From Topomyia yanbarensis (Eukaryota > Arthropoda > Insecta > Diptera > Culicidae): a stretch of 64,000 nt of DNA. Positions 1 through 13,418 of the stretch are shown here, piece by piece. Below the pieces are notes generated by a model. It was not told where the DNA came from, did no database searches, and saw only the letters and a list, made by a program, of their open reading frames with translations. The DNA lies in assembly GCF_030247195.1 (NCBI RefSeq), contig NC_080672.1, positions 387,827,037-387,891,036 of the forward strand, written 5' to 3'. The first letter of the stretch is position 1. Every line of letters begins with the position of its first letter. Position numbers and translations under genes: made by a program.

Positions 1-1420
1 TAACTTCGCGTGTATAAATTCTATTTTATAACCGTATGCCTTTCGCATATTCGCATGTGTTCTTGGATAATCGCGCACGGACCGTGAGTCTAATACTTTA
101 TTTTTTGGTGTACTTCTAAGATGCTAAAATAGTGTGAGATCTTCTATATCACTAGAGTGCCCGCTGATGTCACCATGGAACGTGTTGTCTAGTGGATATG
201 TGCTTTATTTTTTTTTTGTCCTACTGAATGTATTGACCTAAGTTATTAGGACAGAGAGTAATGGTTTCCGGACGTGACCGATTCATGAGCGCGCGAAAAC
301 GGACGTTTGTAGGTTCGTGTTTGAGACAGCGTTTGAAACTTCGCGAGCGCTAAAACGTTCTCCTTATTACCAGGGTGTTATTAAGTTTGCACGATCGTGA
401 ACGTAGGTGTGCGTTGTTAATCGCGAAGGGCTTAAGCGTTCGTACGTTAACGTGTCTGTCACGTGTGCTCGCGTTCATGTGACTTCGCGTGTACAAGACT
501 GGATTTTGTAACCGTGTGGCATTTTCTATATACGCGTGCGTTCTTGGATGGTCACGCAGACCTTCATTCTGATAGTTAGTTTTTGGTGTACAATTCACAT
601 TCTGACAGGGAGTAAGTTACCCCATATCACTAGAGTCCTCGGTCATGTCGCCATGTAACGTGGTGTCCAGTGGATATGAGAGCTTTCTTTTTTTAATTGA
701 TCCAATTGAAGGCATGGACATAGTCTGCTGATATCAAGGATAGAAACATCCGGAAGTGACCGATTCATGATAGTGCGAGTGCGGGAGTTTTTAGGTTCAC
801 GCTTGAGACCGCGTTTGAATATTTATAGGAGCTGAGACATTCACTTTATCACTGGGATGCGATCATGTTTACTAGATCGCCGATGTAGATGCCGGGGATG
901 ATAGCGAAGGGCTCAAGCATTTGTATATTAACGTGTTTGTCACGTGTATGTGACTTCACGTGTATAACTTCGATTTTATAATGACGGATTGTGTATTTTT
1001 GTTTGATCGCGCGCGGACCGTGAATCTGAAGCTTAATTTTTAGTGTATGATACAGATAGTAGTCCGTTTCCCCATATCACTTGAATTCCAGGTCATGTCA
1101 CCACGGAACGTGTTGTTTAGTGAATATGAGCGTCACTTTTTGATTGGTTCAACTGAAGGCTTTAGTCCAGACTGGTAAAACTTTCGGACGTGACCGTTTC
1201 ATGATCGCGCGAGTGGTGGGTTAATGTTTGAGACCGCGTATGGAAGTTTAAAGATGCCACGTTTACTTAATTACCGGGGTGTTTTCATGTAGGCGAAATC
1301 GCGGGCGTAAGTATATGTGGATTATTGCAATTGCATGGTCGCGTTTGTGGCCAGTTTTGTGTTACCGCGAATGCCACGAGCGTTTGTACCTATATGAGTA
1401 TAGATAGCGTATAGCAGAGA
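1..1420 (+). repeat. CG-rich ~450-480 bp repeat family, three tandem units
   Basis: The block AACGTGTTGTCTAGTGGATATG recurs, with changes, at about 179, 657 and 1107, giving periods near 478 and 450 bp. Each unit also holds TATCACTAGAGT, a GACCGTGAATCTGA block and several CGCG-containing words. It reads as decayed tandem repeats with no open frame. The same family recurs in direct orientation at four other places in the window. Confidence 0.75.
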
Positions 1421-1875
1421 TATACTAATAAAAGGAATCATAACATGCTGAATAAAGAAAAAAAGATGCAAAGAGCTTGACTAGAAGTGTATAAATTGAA
1501 CAATACTATTTTGGTATACATAAATAATGGAAAAGCAAACTAATAGATGTCCAGAAGAAACAGACTAATGAGGTAGAATAGAAAAACACATGTAACATGC
1601 AACAAAACTCGTCTAAATGCAGCAAATGTTGTATATTTCTCATTACCGACAATTGCATGCTGTTAGACTTTCATCATGCTATGCTGGCCGGGAATGGATG
1701 ATTCACGTGCGTTGGTAAATTTATTTTACCCTAATTTATCCAGCCCGACTTTCCCCAATGAATAGAACTAAATGCTCAGATTGATCACCAGAAGAATTAG
1801 CCAGTATTCTATCATATACGTCAGTTCTGCATCCATTCCCTGACCCAACTGTCACAAATACTCAGACGAATACAT
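1421..1875 (+). repeat. Tail segment of the CG-rich repeat element, copy 1
   Basis: A-rich sequence following the tandem units. It shares blocks in the same order with 39890-40340: AAAAAGATGCAAA, GTGTATAAATTGA, TGTAACATGCAA, ATGATTCACGTGCGT and TATACGTCAGTTCTGCATC. Paired occurrence after the tandem units in both places shows that this tail belongs to the mobile unit. Confidence 0.6.
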
Positions 1876-2920
1876 ACATAGATACACATACGACTAGCAC
1901 ATAACAGTTGTACACTAGTACGAAAAACAACGATTATCACAAAGCTACAACTAATAGTTTTCTACTTATTCTACTTTATTAAATTAATTTAATTGGTATA
2001 TGCACGATGACGAAGTCGACCGATAAATGGACACACAATGACTCCCTCCGTGAGCCCCGTCCACGAATACCACCAATAGAACAATATTTGCAAACATGGC
2101 ACACAGCAAAAGTCAATCTACGTCGATCCGCCAGTCGGCCACGCCACCGCCCATAGACCAGTGGTTAAGCGTTGGTATGCGCTGGTGCGGAGTATGAGAA
2201 GACATATAACATAAAAAAGGCGCATGAGCCCTCTCGGTCTCCTCGACGCACCACTATCGAGGCGTAATACAATACCCATCTTAAAGCAATTGATGCTTGA
2301 TGATGTTTGCAATACCGTCAAAACCCTAAACCGTGGGGAGGGAGTTCGTAATTTTTACTTGAAACAAAAAATTGAAATACTTCTTTAAGGGGTTATACAC
2401 CTTCTTACTTGATAAAATATTAATTTGTTTTAAATAAGATTTTTTTTGAGTTGACACATGATCTTACAATTTCCTAAAATTATTTCACTTTTCTTTGCAA
2501 TAAGGGGCATCATGCAATAAGGGACTTCATGCAAATATATACGCATGAACTACGTTTACTAATTTTGAAATTTCTTCTCAAAAATGACCATTTGCTTCAG
2601 CAAACTTTTCACAATTTGTAGCCTTACATGCGCCCGAAAAAAGTTGGGTATGAAAGAGTAATTTTGTAAATTCTTACCAAATGAAATCATCATACAATGC
2701 AAGCATTAGACCAATTCTGAAATTATGCAGCTTATTATGGAGTTCACACACTATTCACAACACATTGAATCACCCCAAAAACAATTTCTCTTATACGCTT
2801 TTCGTAAGCTCAATTGGAACACATTTCCTGTTGCATCATATGGTGGACGCTGCATGTTCACTAACATACAAAGACTTGAAGAACGATTTATCTGATTACC
2901 TGCATTATTTCTCGACACGA
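1876..2920. other. No supported gene; unassigned sequence
   Basis: 2040-2335 is less AT-rich and contains a partly tRNA-like phrase (CCAGTGGTTAAGCG), without a convincing B box, so I do not call a SINE. The rest is AT-rich with no recognisable coding frame or repeat. Confidence 0.4.
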
Positions 2921-2924
2921 ACAA

Positions 2925-4690
2925 TCCGACATTTTTTGGATTCTCGGAAGGGCTCCCTGTCAGAATCGCTCACTACAATTGCCGACGAGACGGGGAAATG
3001 TCACCCACTCTAAAACACTTTTTAAGGCAAATTGCAGCGGGCCGTGATTTTGATTGTGCTATTGAATATATGGTTCAGATGTGCGGGAGTAGAGATGTTA
3101 CGATCGCTTGGGAATGAGCGTTTATTTGTTCGCGTTTGAGACGGCGTTACTCGGAATATAAGTGTTATAGCTACTTACTAAATCATCGGCGCGTTCTTGG
3201 GTTTTCGAAAGTTTTGGCGTAGTTGTGCGTCGATAATCGCGATACTCGTCTTTGCGTATCATCGTCAAAGACTCGAGCGTTTGTATGCAGAGTTCCATCG
3301 CGTGGGCGTTTGCATGTCGCGTGTGCTGGCGTGTATGTAATTTCGCGTGTATAAAATCGATTTTATAACCGTGTGATCATTTGTATATTCGTGTGTTGAA
3401 TGAAACTTATTTTCAGTACAGGTTCAGGTTGCTAGAAGAGATTGAGTTTCCCCATATTACTAGAATTCCCGGTCATGTCACCATGGAACGTGTTGTCTAG
3501 TGGATCTAGGCTGCTGGGACTTCTGGACGTGACTTATTCATGATTGCGCAAATACGTTTATAAGTTTATAAGTGCTAAAACATTCACTTAATCACCCGGG
3601 TGTTTCAATGTTTGCGAGATCGCGAGCTTCCGGACGTAAAAGATGATCCTTTCACCTAATGACAGGAGCGTTTAAATGTTTGCTGAGATCACGGGTGTTG
3701 GTTTGCATGGACGAACGCAATTGCATGTTGGCGTTTGTGACCAATGTTGTATTATCGCGCAAAGCTGGAGCGTTTGTATGTTAACAAGATTGATCGCGTA
3801 GGCGTGTGTGTGTGAAGCGTGCATGTAACTTTGCTTGCATAAACTGGTTTGTATATCCCTGTGCTTGCATATTGTGTTCTCGAATATTCGCGCGATTCTC
3901 GATTTTGAGTGTATGTTGTATGAAAGGAAATTGATTACCCCATATCACTAGAGTATCCGATCATGGCACCCTGAGACTTCTAGTGTTTATTAAGTTTGAC
4001 TGAAAGCTTTCAGACGTGAACGATTTATGATGACGTGGGAACGGGCGCTGATATAATCGTACTTCAGATTGTGTTAATGAATTCGTAAGTGCTAGCACAT
4101 TGACTTGATGATCGGAGTGGTTTTATGTAGGTGAGATCGCGGATGTGAGCGTATGACCGCGATTGCATGTTCGCATGCGCGATCAGATTTGTATTATCGC
4201 GAAAGGCACAAGTTTTTTTGCGTTCGCATAGGTTATCGTTCTGAGACTTTCCGTTTATACTGAAGCCCCCAATTCTGGTGTCCTGAAACTTATCTAGTGT
4301 ATAAAAGTTCCCTATTTTAGAGTGAGCGCTCCCGGATGAGTACGATGAATAATTCGACGGGCGTTCGTACGTTGTCACTTGAGACCGCGTTTATATTTTC
4401 GTAATCACTAACACGTTGACTAAATCATCGGGAGGATTTCTTAATTTCGAGATTGTGGGTATAGGTCCATACCATTTTACGATTTGAATGATCGCGAAAT
4501 GCTCGAGCGTTTGTATGTCATTGTGTGCATTCTTTTTATCTCATGGGCGTTTATCTGTCGCGTATGCTAGTACGTTTGTAATTTCGTGTGCGCGTTCGTT
4601 ACTAATGCGTTTCTATTATCATGTGGTCGTTTGCATATCCCCATGTGCTTCTGAATGCCGCCGAGAAACAGCAAAAGACTAACCAATGTC
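2925..4690 (+). mobile_element. CG-rich repeat element, copy 2, with both presumed ends
   Basis: Starts with a block (GGGCTCCCTGTC, CACTAC, GACGAGACGGG, TCGTGATT, GATGTGCGG) also found at 23595-23760 and ends with GCCGCCGAGAAACA, matching 24999-25020. Between them are tandem units of the family seen at 1-1420. Length is about 1.75 kb here and 1.4 kb at copy 3. No TIR, LTR or coding capacity seen, so the class is unknown. Confidence 0.6.
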
Positions 4691-4699
4691 AACTTTCAG

Positions 4700-5680
4700 T
4701 TAAATTGGCCACAACCAAGAATCAGATTCAAAGCCTCCCTCAATGATTCACTTTCAAGTTGGTGGGATTTTCATGACGAAACCGAACGTCTTCACTTCAA
4801 TTTGATGCTTTTTCATTCCCCAATCAAGGTTGTTATCTGCTTGGTAGAAGCAAGTTTAGTTTAAATATTAACATGTTTAGCATTTTCAAGCGAACATGAA
4901 CAGTTTGGAGTATGTTTCATGTGTTCATAAATAAATCTAGGATACGTTACCACTTTTAGAAAAATTATTCCGCTTTGAAGCGGAATACTTTTTTAAAAAA
5001 GTCGTAATTAAATTTGACATTAAGTCTCTCAATAACAATTAAATCTAGGATACGTTTTATCGAGGTATATTACTTGCAGCGTAATGAAAAGCAAAGATTG
5101 TGTAACTATCCCGAAGTTCGAAGAAATTGTATAAAACTCAGTATTAATAGAATTTCTTTGGAGTTTGTAAAAATCTCCTTAAAGTGCAAAAAACTTCTCT
5201 GAAAATCGAAGGGATTCCTCAAAAATTTGAAAACTCTGTGTTTCCTTGTAGTATATTTCCGAAATTAAAGCTATCCATGAAATGTCGTAGGGTTTTTAAG
5301 CTACAGTTAAGTTTGTAGAAATAGCCTGGATTTGGTAGAATATGCCTGAAATTTGTTGATTTTTAGTTGCAGTTTATGGAAATCAGCAGAAGTTGGTAGG
5401 GTTTCTGGAGATTCGGAGGAATTTTCTAAACTGAGCAACAACTTTGCTGAAGATACTACACCTCCATACTGCGAACATGAGAAGCTTTGAATTTCTGTTC
5501 CGATAGCATGCATTTCTGACCACAGCCACCAGATTTTGAACATTGGCAATAAGTTTTATTTGGGAAAACATTCAGTAGTTATTCGAATTTCGTACTGCAT
5601 TGATCGAAACCCCTTTGTTGAGAACATTTAAATAATTCATACATTTAATATGTTTATCTCATAACACACACGTAAATCAT
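4700..5680. other. AT-rich sequence, no gene seen
   Basis: Contains short degenerate direct repeats around 5140-5420 (TTTGGAGTTTGTAAAAATC and similar words) but no frame with recognisable protein similarity and no clear element ends. Confidence 0.4.
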
Positions 5681-5684
5681 ATTA

Positions 5685-7048
5685 AGGGATTCCATGAGAA
5701 TCCGACCGACCACAAAATATGACCATCGTCGATTCGATCGAAACTTGAATGAATCTCCATGATTTTCTCTGACAATTGCAATATTTTGATAAAAGAGCAA
5801 TTTTTCAAAACGGTGTAGACATTTCTACGTGCATTAATTTCATTTTATTTGTTCGATTACTCTATTTTATACAGCAAAACTTTCTGAGAACGAGTCACAG
5901 GGTATGATATTTCTGTACGCAAAAATATATACTGAAAAAAATGTTGTGTCATTTTTCACAAAATAAAAATTTGTGTTAAAAATTTTAATTGTAAAACAAA
6001 CCATTTTTTCTAATTTTTTATATTTTGTCAACAAAAACCTAACTCGAAAAGAAACATTTTGAATGTGATTGTATGATGGAGAACTCATCGGTAAAAAAGT
6101 ATTTCTAACAATAACTTTTTACATGTTTTTAAATTTCATACTAATTAACATACAAAGCCGTAATTTTATTACAGAAGTATCGTTTTAAATAAAAAAATAA
6201 CAAAAATCTTCCAAAATGCGATAGTTTTTTAGATAATTGGAATTCTATTTTAACAAAAACAGTTAATTCGTGTGATTATGTCATTTTTAAAAGTTATTCG
6301 CGTTGCCCCATCATAAAATGTCAAAAATCTAATTTTGTCGTTTTAAAGACGTAAAAGAAACTTTTTTAGTGTATTTGGATCATGGAGAAGCTTTAAATAG
6401 AAAAGTTTTCCTAACAAATATTTTGACATATTTTTATTATTCATACTATTTGCAATAAAAATACAATTTTCTTTGTGAATATTATTCTAAACGCCATTTT
6501 AAATCATAAAACTTAAAACAAAATTTTCCTGAAATGTAATACTTCTCGAGATATTTTGTTTTAACAACACAATTCTTCTGTTTTATTACGACATTTTTAA
6601 AAGTTATTCGCGTTTCTCCATCAACAACAATAAGTTTTTCAAAAGGCTCATAACATTTCCTGTAACTTTCTCTTTGATATGAATGCGATATTGTAAACCA
6701 TTTGAAAGCCATACTAAAACAATCAAAATTTGGATTTCTATTTTTGTGAAAAATGACAACATTTTTTTCAGTGTATATATTTTTCGTGCAGAAATATTCA
6801 TCCCTTGTAACTCGTTCTCAGAAAGTTTTGCTGTATAAAATACAGTAATCGAACAAACGATATTTAAAATTATAACACGTAGAAATGTGTACGATCTTTT
6901 AAAAAATTGGTCTTGAATCAAAGTAATCTTACTGAATATAAAAAATGTTTATTCTTCCATGCCGGTGAAACTTGTAAAGTTTCATAGGAATCAAAGATGG
7001 TCGGTCACGATTTTAAATATTTTCGGACGGATCTACGTGGAATTCCTC
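5685..7048. mobile_element. Long-TIR foldback element, copy A
   Basis: Terminal arms of about 230 bp are inverted copies: 5700-5935 (CGACCGACCACAAAATATGA, TTTGTTCGATTACTCTATTT, CAGCAAAACTTTCTGAGAAC) against 6780-7030. The interior repeats words such as AAAAGTTATTCGCGTT twice (about 6290 and 6599) and has no long transposase frame. The family recurs at 33339-35105. Confidence 0.75.
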
Positions 7049-7120
7049 TATTACAATAGGCATTTAAATTTTTACGATTTATGTTTAGAGAAGCAGATAT
7101 AGGTCATTGCAGATTTCAAA

Positions 7121-7386
7121 TATATCTCGACAAACATGTCAAATGGTCCTAAGTGCAAATGAGAGCCTCTCTTTGTTTACTTTCTCTTTCGATAATTACG
7201 GCGTCATCTTAAAACTTTTCATTATTGTTTCAGGATATATCGAAAAACTCTGATTTCGACTAGCTTATTCTGCTAAGAGTTGAGTAACAAACGTATAAAC
7301 TGCCGAGTGCTTAGCGAAAGAGAAAGTAAAGAAAGAGAATTTGTCATTTGCACTTAGGACCATTTGACATGTTTGGCTAGATATAC
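7121..7386. mobile_element. 265-bp MITE
   Basis: About 40-60 bp terminal inverted repeats: ACATGTCAAATGGTCCTAAG near 7133 and its complement near 7350. An internal pair TTTACTTTCTCTTTCG and CGAAAGAGAAAGTAAA extends the inversion. Too short to code for anything. Confidence 0.75.
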
Positions 7387-7389
7387 ATC

Positions 7390-10300
7390 TTTGCCCACAT
7401 TAGCTAGTCCTGTTAGATTCGGAAGCCTTGAAAAAATGGCTTCAATCAAAACTGCATTAAATTTAAAAAAAAAATCCCATGGGTGCAATATTGAATTATG
7501 ATCATCTTACGCACCCTTACGCCACGCAACCAAAACAACCTGCATTTCCACGTCGTGTACGGTTTGTGGGTTTATGTGTCATCATGAGGAATTATTATTT
7601 TTCGTCTGCTGCGCGAAGCGGTGGCAGTACAAGAAAGGGCATTAGAGCTCGAAAACAAAAACAGAAGAACGGCGATTCTCAGACCTGTCGATCCGTGACG
7701 GTGCAGCAAACGGGGCTCAGACCTGGCCTCCTTCAGAATTAACGCTGTTTTATAGTATCAAAACAACGCACAGAAATACGATTTCAGTTATATCTCAAAA
7801 CAATGTATACGTTTCGCCAATCGCTTATTCATGCTGATTATGTAGGGTTTGGTTCCAAAAATAATGCTTGATCTAAAGACCTAAAACCAACGCCTCTCAG
7901 CCGAACATCTTTGCTACACCACTGTTCGACAACCACAACACAGGTTGCAATGCGCGCGGGTGGTGACTTCAATCGGTTCGGTTTTCAACTGAACAGATTG
8001 AAGCTCCGTGCTCGACACTGCTGGTGGGTTTCGGGTTTCCTTTAACCAAATACCGGCACGAACTCTTCAGCATGAAAACGAATAATTTTGGAAAACAACC
8101 AACGAACCGGTGCGAGGTGCAAGAAAACAGAAAGCAAAAAAAGCAAGAGGACGCTTGTTGTAATCGGTTTCCCTGCGCACTGGACCACTCATATTATGAT
8201 TGTTTACTATAGAGGAAAGAGCGGAGTACCCAAGAAGGTGTTGAGTTGATCACTATTGCACAGGTGAGTGACTCTGCTTTAAAAATGAATTACTTAACGG
8301 TAGCTCGAATCAACCTATTTGTTCACCTGAACATGAAATGTATCCCAAGTAATGCTACAATTATCAATTATTATGCTATACGTCTACGAACGCACAACGA
8401 AAAAAGAATTGCAATGGAACGGAACATACAACACAGACAATATGAGGGTTGACCTTGGGTGACAATATTTATAGTTTCAAAACTTCAGCAGTGAAAAAGG
8501 TTTTCCAAAGTACAAACGGACAGGTAGTTACATACCTAACTGCAATTTTTTATGACCTAATGGGAATTAGATTCTCATAAACCAGTTCCAGTCTCAAAAC
8601 GAACGGTTTGCTGAAGCTAGACTTGACTGGAAGTTTACCATTTTGTTTCATGAAACAAACAGTCACCAGCGCACCTATGTAATTCATTTGTTTCCCACGT
8701 CGACGACAATCGGCACCCTTCCCTCAAGCTGGCATCTCCTAAGCGGAAGCAATCTCGGTTTCCACCACGCTCTCCACGGTTTTTTTCCTCTCCCACAGTT
8801 CGCGCGACAAGTGAATGCTGAATGCGTCATGAGGTCGTTCTGTCACGTTCTTCGGCAGGTGGACCCCGTTCCCAAGAATGATACAATCTTCACTGCGGCA
8901 ACGGAGCTCCGCCGTTGAAATGCGTTCTTCCGATCAATCACAGCGAACCGTAAACCGAACGTGAGTCTTATTCTGTCGCGACACGGGTCCAATAAATTCA
9001 ATCTAGAAAATGAGAGATACATTGCGAAGATCACAGCAAAATGTAACAATGCGCTGTACGATAAGTAGTGGTCAGTTACCCGCATGCGACCGCTACTTTT
9101 CTTAAACAAGTAACAGAAAGGTTCAAAATTGAATTACAAACGTTGACACATTTCAAAAATCGAAATCTTTGGTAAGAATAAAACCACCTGTGAGACAAAC
9201 TGTCTAGTTTGTGATCAGAATTCCCTGTGCGCCGAACAAGTGAGCGGATTCGGTTTCGTGAAATCTGAGCACTTTTTTTGAACCGTCTGTCCTCACTTTA
9301 GTATTCGAGCCGAACGAGACATTGACGTTTCACTTAAAGCGTCGCGGTATGGTATGGTACCATCATGTCGAGTGCTTCAATCAACGCGATGAATCCACCC
9401 GACTGACGATAATGACAGTACGTTGAACGGTCGGTCGATGCCGGTTTCCTGCGGTTGGGCTATGGATGATGATGGCTTCATTTTTATGACAAGAATGAAT
9501 TGTTGTGTCTACTATGGTTCCGAGTGTGAGGCCCGGGAATGGGCGTGTCGTAGAAAGAATGATTGCAACTGTACTCGTGTAGCAGACAGATTGGCGGTGG
9601 CGTGTGTAAATGCGCCCTTCGATGCGACCCGTCCACAGACCCGTCGTATGGCTGGATATGGTGGCGAGCTTCCGGGCGCTTGCAATATGCAAATGTGTTT
9701 ATGCAAAGACAAACCGCAATGATTGAAATTCGACGTCTCGGTCGTTCCTTGAACTCAGTCGGGTCCAGGAGCATGGGCAGTTTGTCTGGATACATCGAGC
9801 GTTATGATTTACTGGGATATAGCTAGGGTACATCAAAAAAGTACGTAGCGTTTGAAAGAGGACGGAGGAGTACGACATTTTGTAACAATTGGACAGGTGT
9901 AAAGAGATGTAGAATTACATTCGATGAAAGAGATTCGTTTCAGCATAACGGGTTTTAATCCAAGATTTATAGAATGAGTGATGTTGTAGTTACAATTGGA
10001 AAGATAACAAAAGATAAAACATTTAAATGCTAGAAATGCTTAGCGATGATAAAGAGAGGTAGAGATGCGAACCAGAGTTAAAAAGATCGAAAAAATATTT
10101 ATTTTGACTGCGGTTTGCGACGAGCCATTCCTATTGAACCAAATACTAATTAAATTGTTCGTGTTGAATTGCATGCCGTAAGATGATACACTATGCTCCT
10201 TCATGAAGAAGAATTTAGGTAAAAACTATTTTTCTCCACTAAAGAGAAAATTGTTTTAAATCACTTTTGCACGTAAAAGACACAAACCCTATAAATAACA

Positions 10301-10640
10301 CTATTTTCACACTCTAAGCCCTAACGACACTCGATTACTAGCAGTTCGAATTAGCTATATCAACTTTTGATCATTGCAGCAGCGATTCATAAGTGGGACA
10401 GCATGCATATGTGCTATACAAGTTACCCCTGCACTGTATAGCCAACAACATGTAGCTGTGGGGTTCGATATTGTATTGCACAAGTAGAAGGTTGGTTGAG
10501 TACTAATGAATCATTTGGGAGCTTTTTACTCACACTTCGAGAACGAAAAAACAGATACATTTACGCTCCCAAAGATTCGTTTTGAGTGTAGATGCATCCA
10601 AAGCTTGCAATCGAATGATTTTATTTAGTTTAATGGCGAG
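7390..10640. other. Unique, mixed-composition region without a supported gene
   Basis: Balanced base composition and few repeats. Several overlapping frames are open at 9380-9830 on both strands, which reflects GC content. A donor-like CAGGTGAGT lies at 8259-8267 after a purine-rich stretch. Could hold non-coding exons or enhancers of Src42A if this is its intron; no coding exon is recognised. Confidence 0.35.
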
Positions 10641-10817
10641 CGGAAGAGGCATGGATTTATCGCGCAGGGAGACCTTTTTACGCGACGGTAAATATTTGTC
10701 TACTCGCATACTGCGTCATGGGGGTCATTTAATTCTATCCTGTCTTTCACTTTAAGATAATCTTCGTTACAACTGTCTTGGTGTTCGCGGGCAGATGTTC
10801 TTCACTGTTTCTTGCAC

Positions 10818-11430
10818 TTACGGGTGACTCAGTGTAAACCCGTCGCCATTGTGATTAACTTCTTCACCAGTGTTGCTTACAGTTGATTTTGGGATGCTGG
10901 ATGCTGCTTTTGCGGTTGCTTTGTGGTAGGCAACCGTACATGGTTTAGGTATTGGTATTGAAAACTCTGTTTTGGGATGGTTTGCGGTAGATCTGTTGGA
11001 ATTTGGTTTAGATGCATTCTTTTCTGCATCTTGGTGTGCTGTTTGATTACAATAATTGCACGAAGCAGTTTGCCCCTTTTGGATACATGACGTAGCTTGT
11101 TTAATAGTAGCTTCGTGAGTTTTAAGTTTGGGAGTCAAGTAGGAGAGAATAGGTTTTTCGACCTACACCTCTACCACAAGAACACCGGTAGGAGTACCTG
11201 GGAATTTTTTTCACGTATCAGATGTAACGGATTCTACTTCTCCGTATTGCAACATTTATTCTCAAATTAGATCAGGAGAGGTACGCAGTGATAAGTCATG
11301 TAGTCTTACCTCTATATAGTTATCCTCTATATATGAGTGAATCTTAATTCCAACGTTGTCACTTTCAACCACGTGCTTTACGGCTTGTACTAATGTGTTG
11401 AATTATATCAATACTGCATTGCGGAGTTGA
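10818..11430 (-). pseudogene. Decayed non-LTR ORF1 fragment with zinc knuckle remains
   Basis: On the minus strand, similarity to retrotransposon ORF1 is visible from about 11400 (a stretch reading KHVVESDNVGIKIHS), through YGEVESVTSDT and FPGTPTGVLVVEV, to NYCNQTAH near 11050. The last is a partial zinc knuckle. Two stops or frame changes interrupt it. The 106-codon open piece at 11138-10818 is its C-terminal part, rich in Thr, Ser and Lys. Assignment rests on motif order (an RRM-like region followed by a knuckle) and is moderate. Confidence 0.45.
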
Positions 11431-13400
11431 TGATACTGATGATAGGCGACTTCCTTAAGCCTAACGCTCAGTTTTACCCGCAGAAGGCGTACCACTTCAC
11501 AAAAACTCAATCTTATTGAACAAAATTTAAAGTCAACGACCACTGCGTTTGTCGGAGCAGAGATTTTTCGTCCACTTTATTCTTGATGGCAAGAATAAAT
11601 AAAATGTTTGCTTTGTTTTCGAGACAATGCACACTAGATCGAGAGGTTGTTAGTTGTCCTTCACTTGGCTCGATTGTAGGTCTGACTCAGACAGAAGTGG
11701 AAAGTGGACTATGTCAATCTTGCACTTTCTTGCGAAAGTAACACTGCTGAGAAGTAGCTGAAAAATGACTTTCTTGTAGCTATCAGCTAACGAAGCCGAA
11801 GAAAATAACACCGTTTAGAAGTAGGTAATTCTATTCTATTCCATTCTAACTCTTACACAGCCAGTATTGAAAAGCATCCTGGAAAACACTACAGTAATTC
11901 TGTATTGTTTTTCTTGTCAATTATAAAAATGAAGCATATTTTCATATGTCGCAAATATTAAAGCGGCCAGGTCTACTGTGCAGAGTTGGGTTCGGAGATA
12001 ATTCAAAATTGGACGGCAATTAAGCCATTCATTCAATGAATAATTTAATTAACGAATTGTTTTGAATCTTAAAGGAGGAAGAAACGAGGACAACCGTACC
12101 GACCGTTTCAGTTTAAAGGGGATATAATGAATCGTTGGGAGTGATTTGAAAGAAAGAAGAAAGCTAATGTAACTCCTTTGGTCCTTTTGGGTGGGACAGA
12201 GGCACTTATTCCTTGCCCTGACTAATAAGCCTAGGTTTAAGCGCCTTTACTCGCTCACCGCTTAGAAGTAGGTATTTGGTTCTAAAACTGCCGATACCTC
12301 AAATTCAGCGGAATATACGGTTAAATTGTGAGAAGCAAGCGTCGCATTGTACAAATATGGGTTTGAATAGGTTGTAAATATATGTGAGTGGTTGCCCAAT
12401 AAGATCATCATTTTTGGACGTTTAATTTCACCGATATTTGTAGCATTGGAATTGAGCTGTTCATTACTGTGGTACCGGTTGATCCCAAAAGAGTTTGGTA
12501 CTAGGAACCGTACTTGAGCTGGTTGGCTTGAGAGCTAGTTTGGTATCCCAAAGGATGCAAATTAAAATACTGCCTTAGGAGGATTCACAAAATGCTGGCC
12601 ACCTTCTGTTACTTATAATGTCCCAACATGACATTCGTTGGTCATTGTAAAAACACCTGGAAAGTGGAAAAGATTTTGCGTACATCAAAAGCTTCACATT
12701 ACCTTCTAAAAACAGGAAAAGTCCATGTGATCTAGAAAGACTAAATTACACATTTTTATCCACTTGGTATATGTATGGAATACCATGTTCTAGAAAGACG
12801 AGTAAAGATTGTTTTTTTTTGTATTTAATAAATCATAGCTTCCAAAAGCATCTAGTTTCGTACAACTTTTGAGCCATAATATTTGGCGTTATGGCTGATA
12901 AAAATTCCTACATTTCTCTTATCGACACAATACAAAAAAAATCTGAATGAAGTAAGCACTCCTCTGCTTAAGTCAATTACGATTTTTGCGAAGCAGTAAG
13001 AAAAATCAATGAATGATTACATTTTCCCAGTCCCTTCAGAGGTACATGCCCCGTCGATACGGTCCGAAGGACTCTAATTGCAAAATATTATTAAAAGTTT
13101 TTCTTCTTTATCTTCGGTTGCTTCCCTATGTCCAGTCCTGTTAGTTAGTGTCGGATTCTGATGAGAAGAACTAGAAACACCTCTCCAATAACTTATTTAG
13201 TAAATTAATAATAATTTACAGTACATATCGAACGACGATGTTTTTCGCTATCAAATTAGTAGCGACCTACTTATAAACGAAATATAAAGCAAACAAAAGA
13301 AAGGCTCTTATTTGCAGTTACGTTGTTTTCACAAACTATTGGCCGCTTTCTATCTAGCTATCATACTCATCCATACTGTCATCGCTCTTGTTTTCTTGGG
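11431..13400. other. Mixed sequence, no supported gene
   Basis: Possible decayed retrotransposon UTR sequence at 12100-12300 (GAAAGAAGAAAGCT..., CTTATTCCTTGCC...). No frame with recognisable motifs. Low confidence in any class. Confidence 0.3.
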
Positions 13401-13418
13401 GCTCAGTGTTGGATAGTT

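Noticed and set aside
1..1420. Tandem ~450-bp repeats considered as a CRISPR array
   Set aside because: Unit size, degeneracy and eukaryotic context exclude it.
2130..2200. tRNA-like phrase CCAGTGGTTAAGCG suggesting a SINE
   Set aside because: No B box, poly(A) or target duplication found.
2681..3013. 110-codon plus-strand frame
   Set aside because: Runs from unique AT-rich DNA into the left end of the CG-rich repeat element. It is not open in the second copy at 23.6 kb and has no motif.
6482..6921. Two minus-strand frames of 76 and 105 codons
   Set aside because: They lie in the foldback element and its TIR; the Lys/Ile/Phe-rich translation reflects AT content.
9381..9826. Cluster of five or six overlapping open frames on both strands
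   Set aside because: All frames are open at once because stop codons are rare at this composition. The Cys-rich plus-strand frame has no recognisable domain, and no splice pattern supports it.
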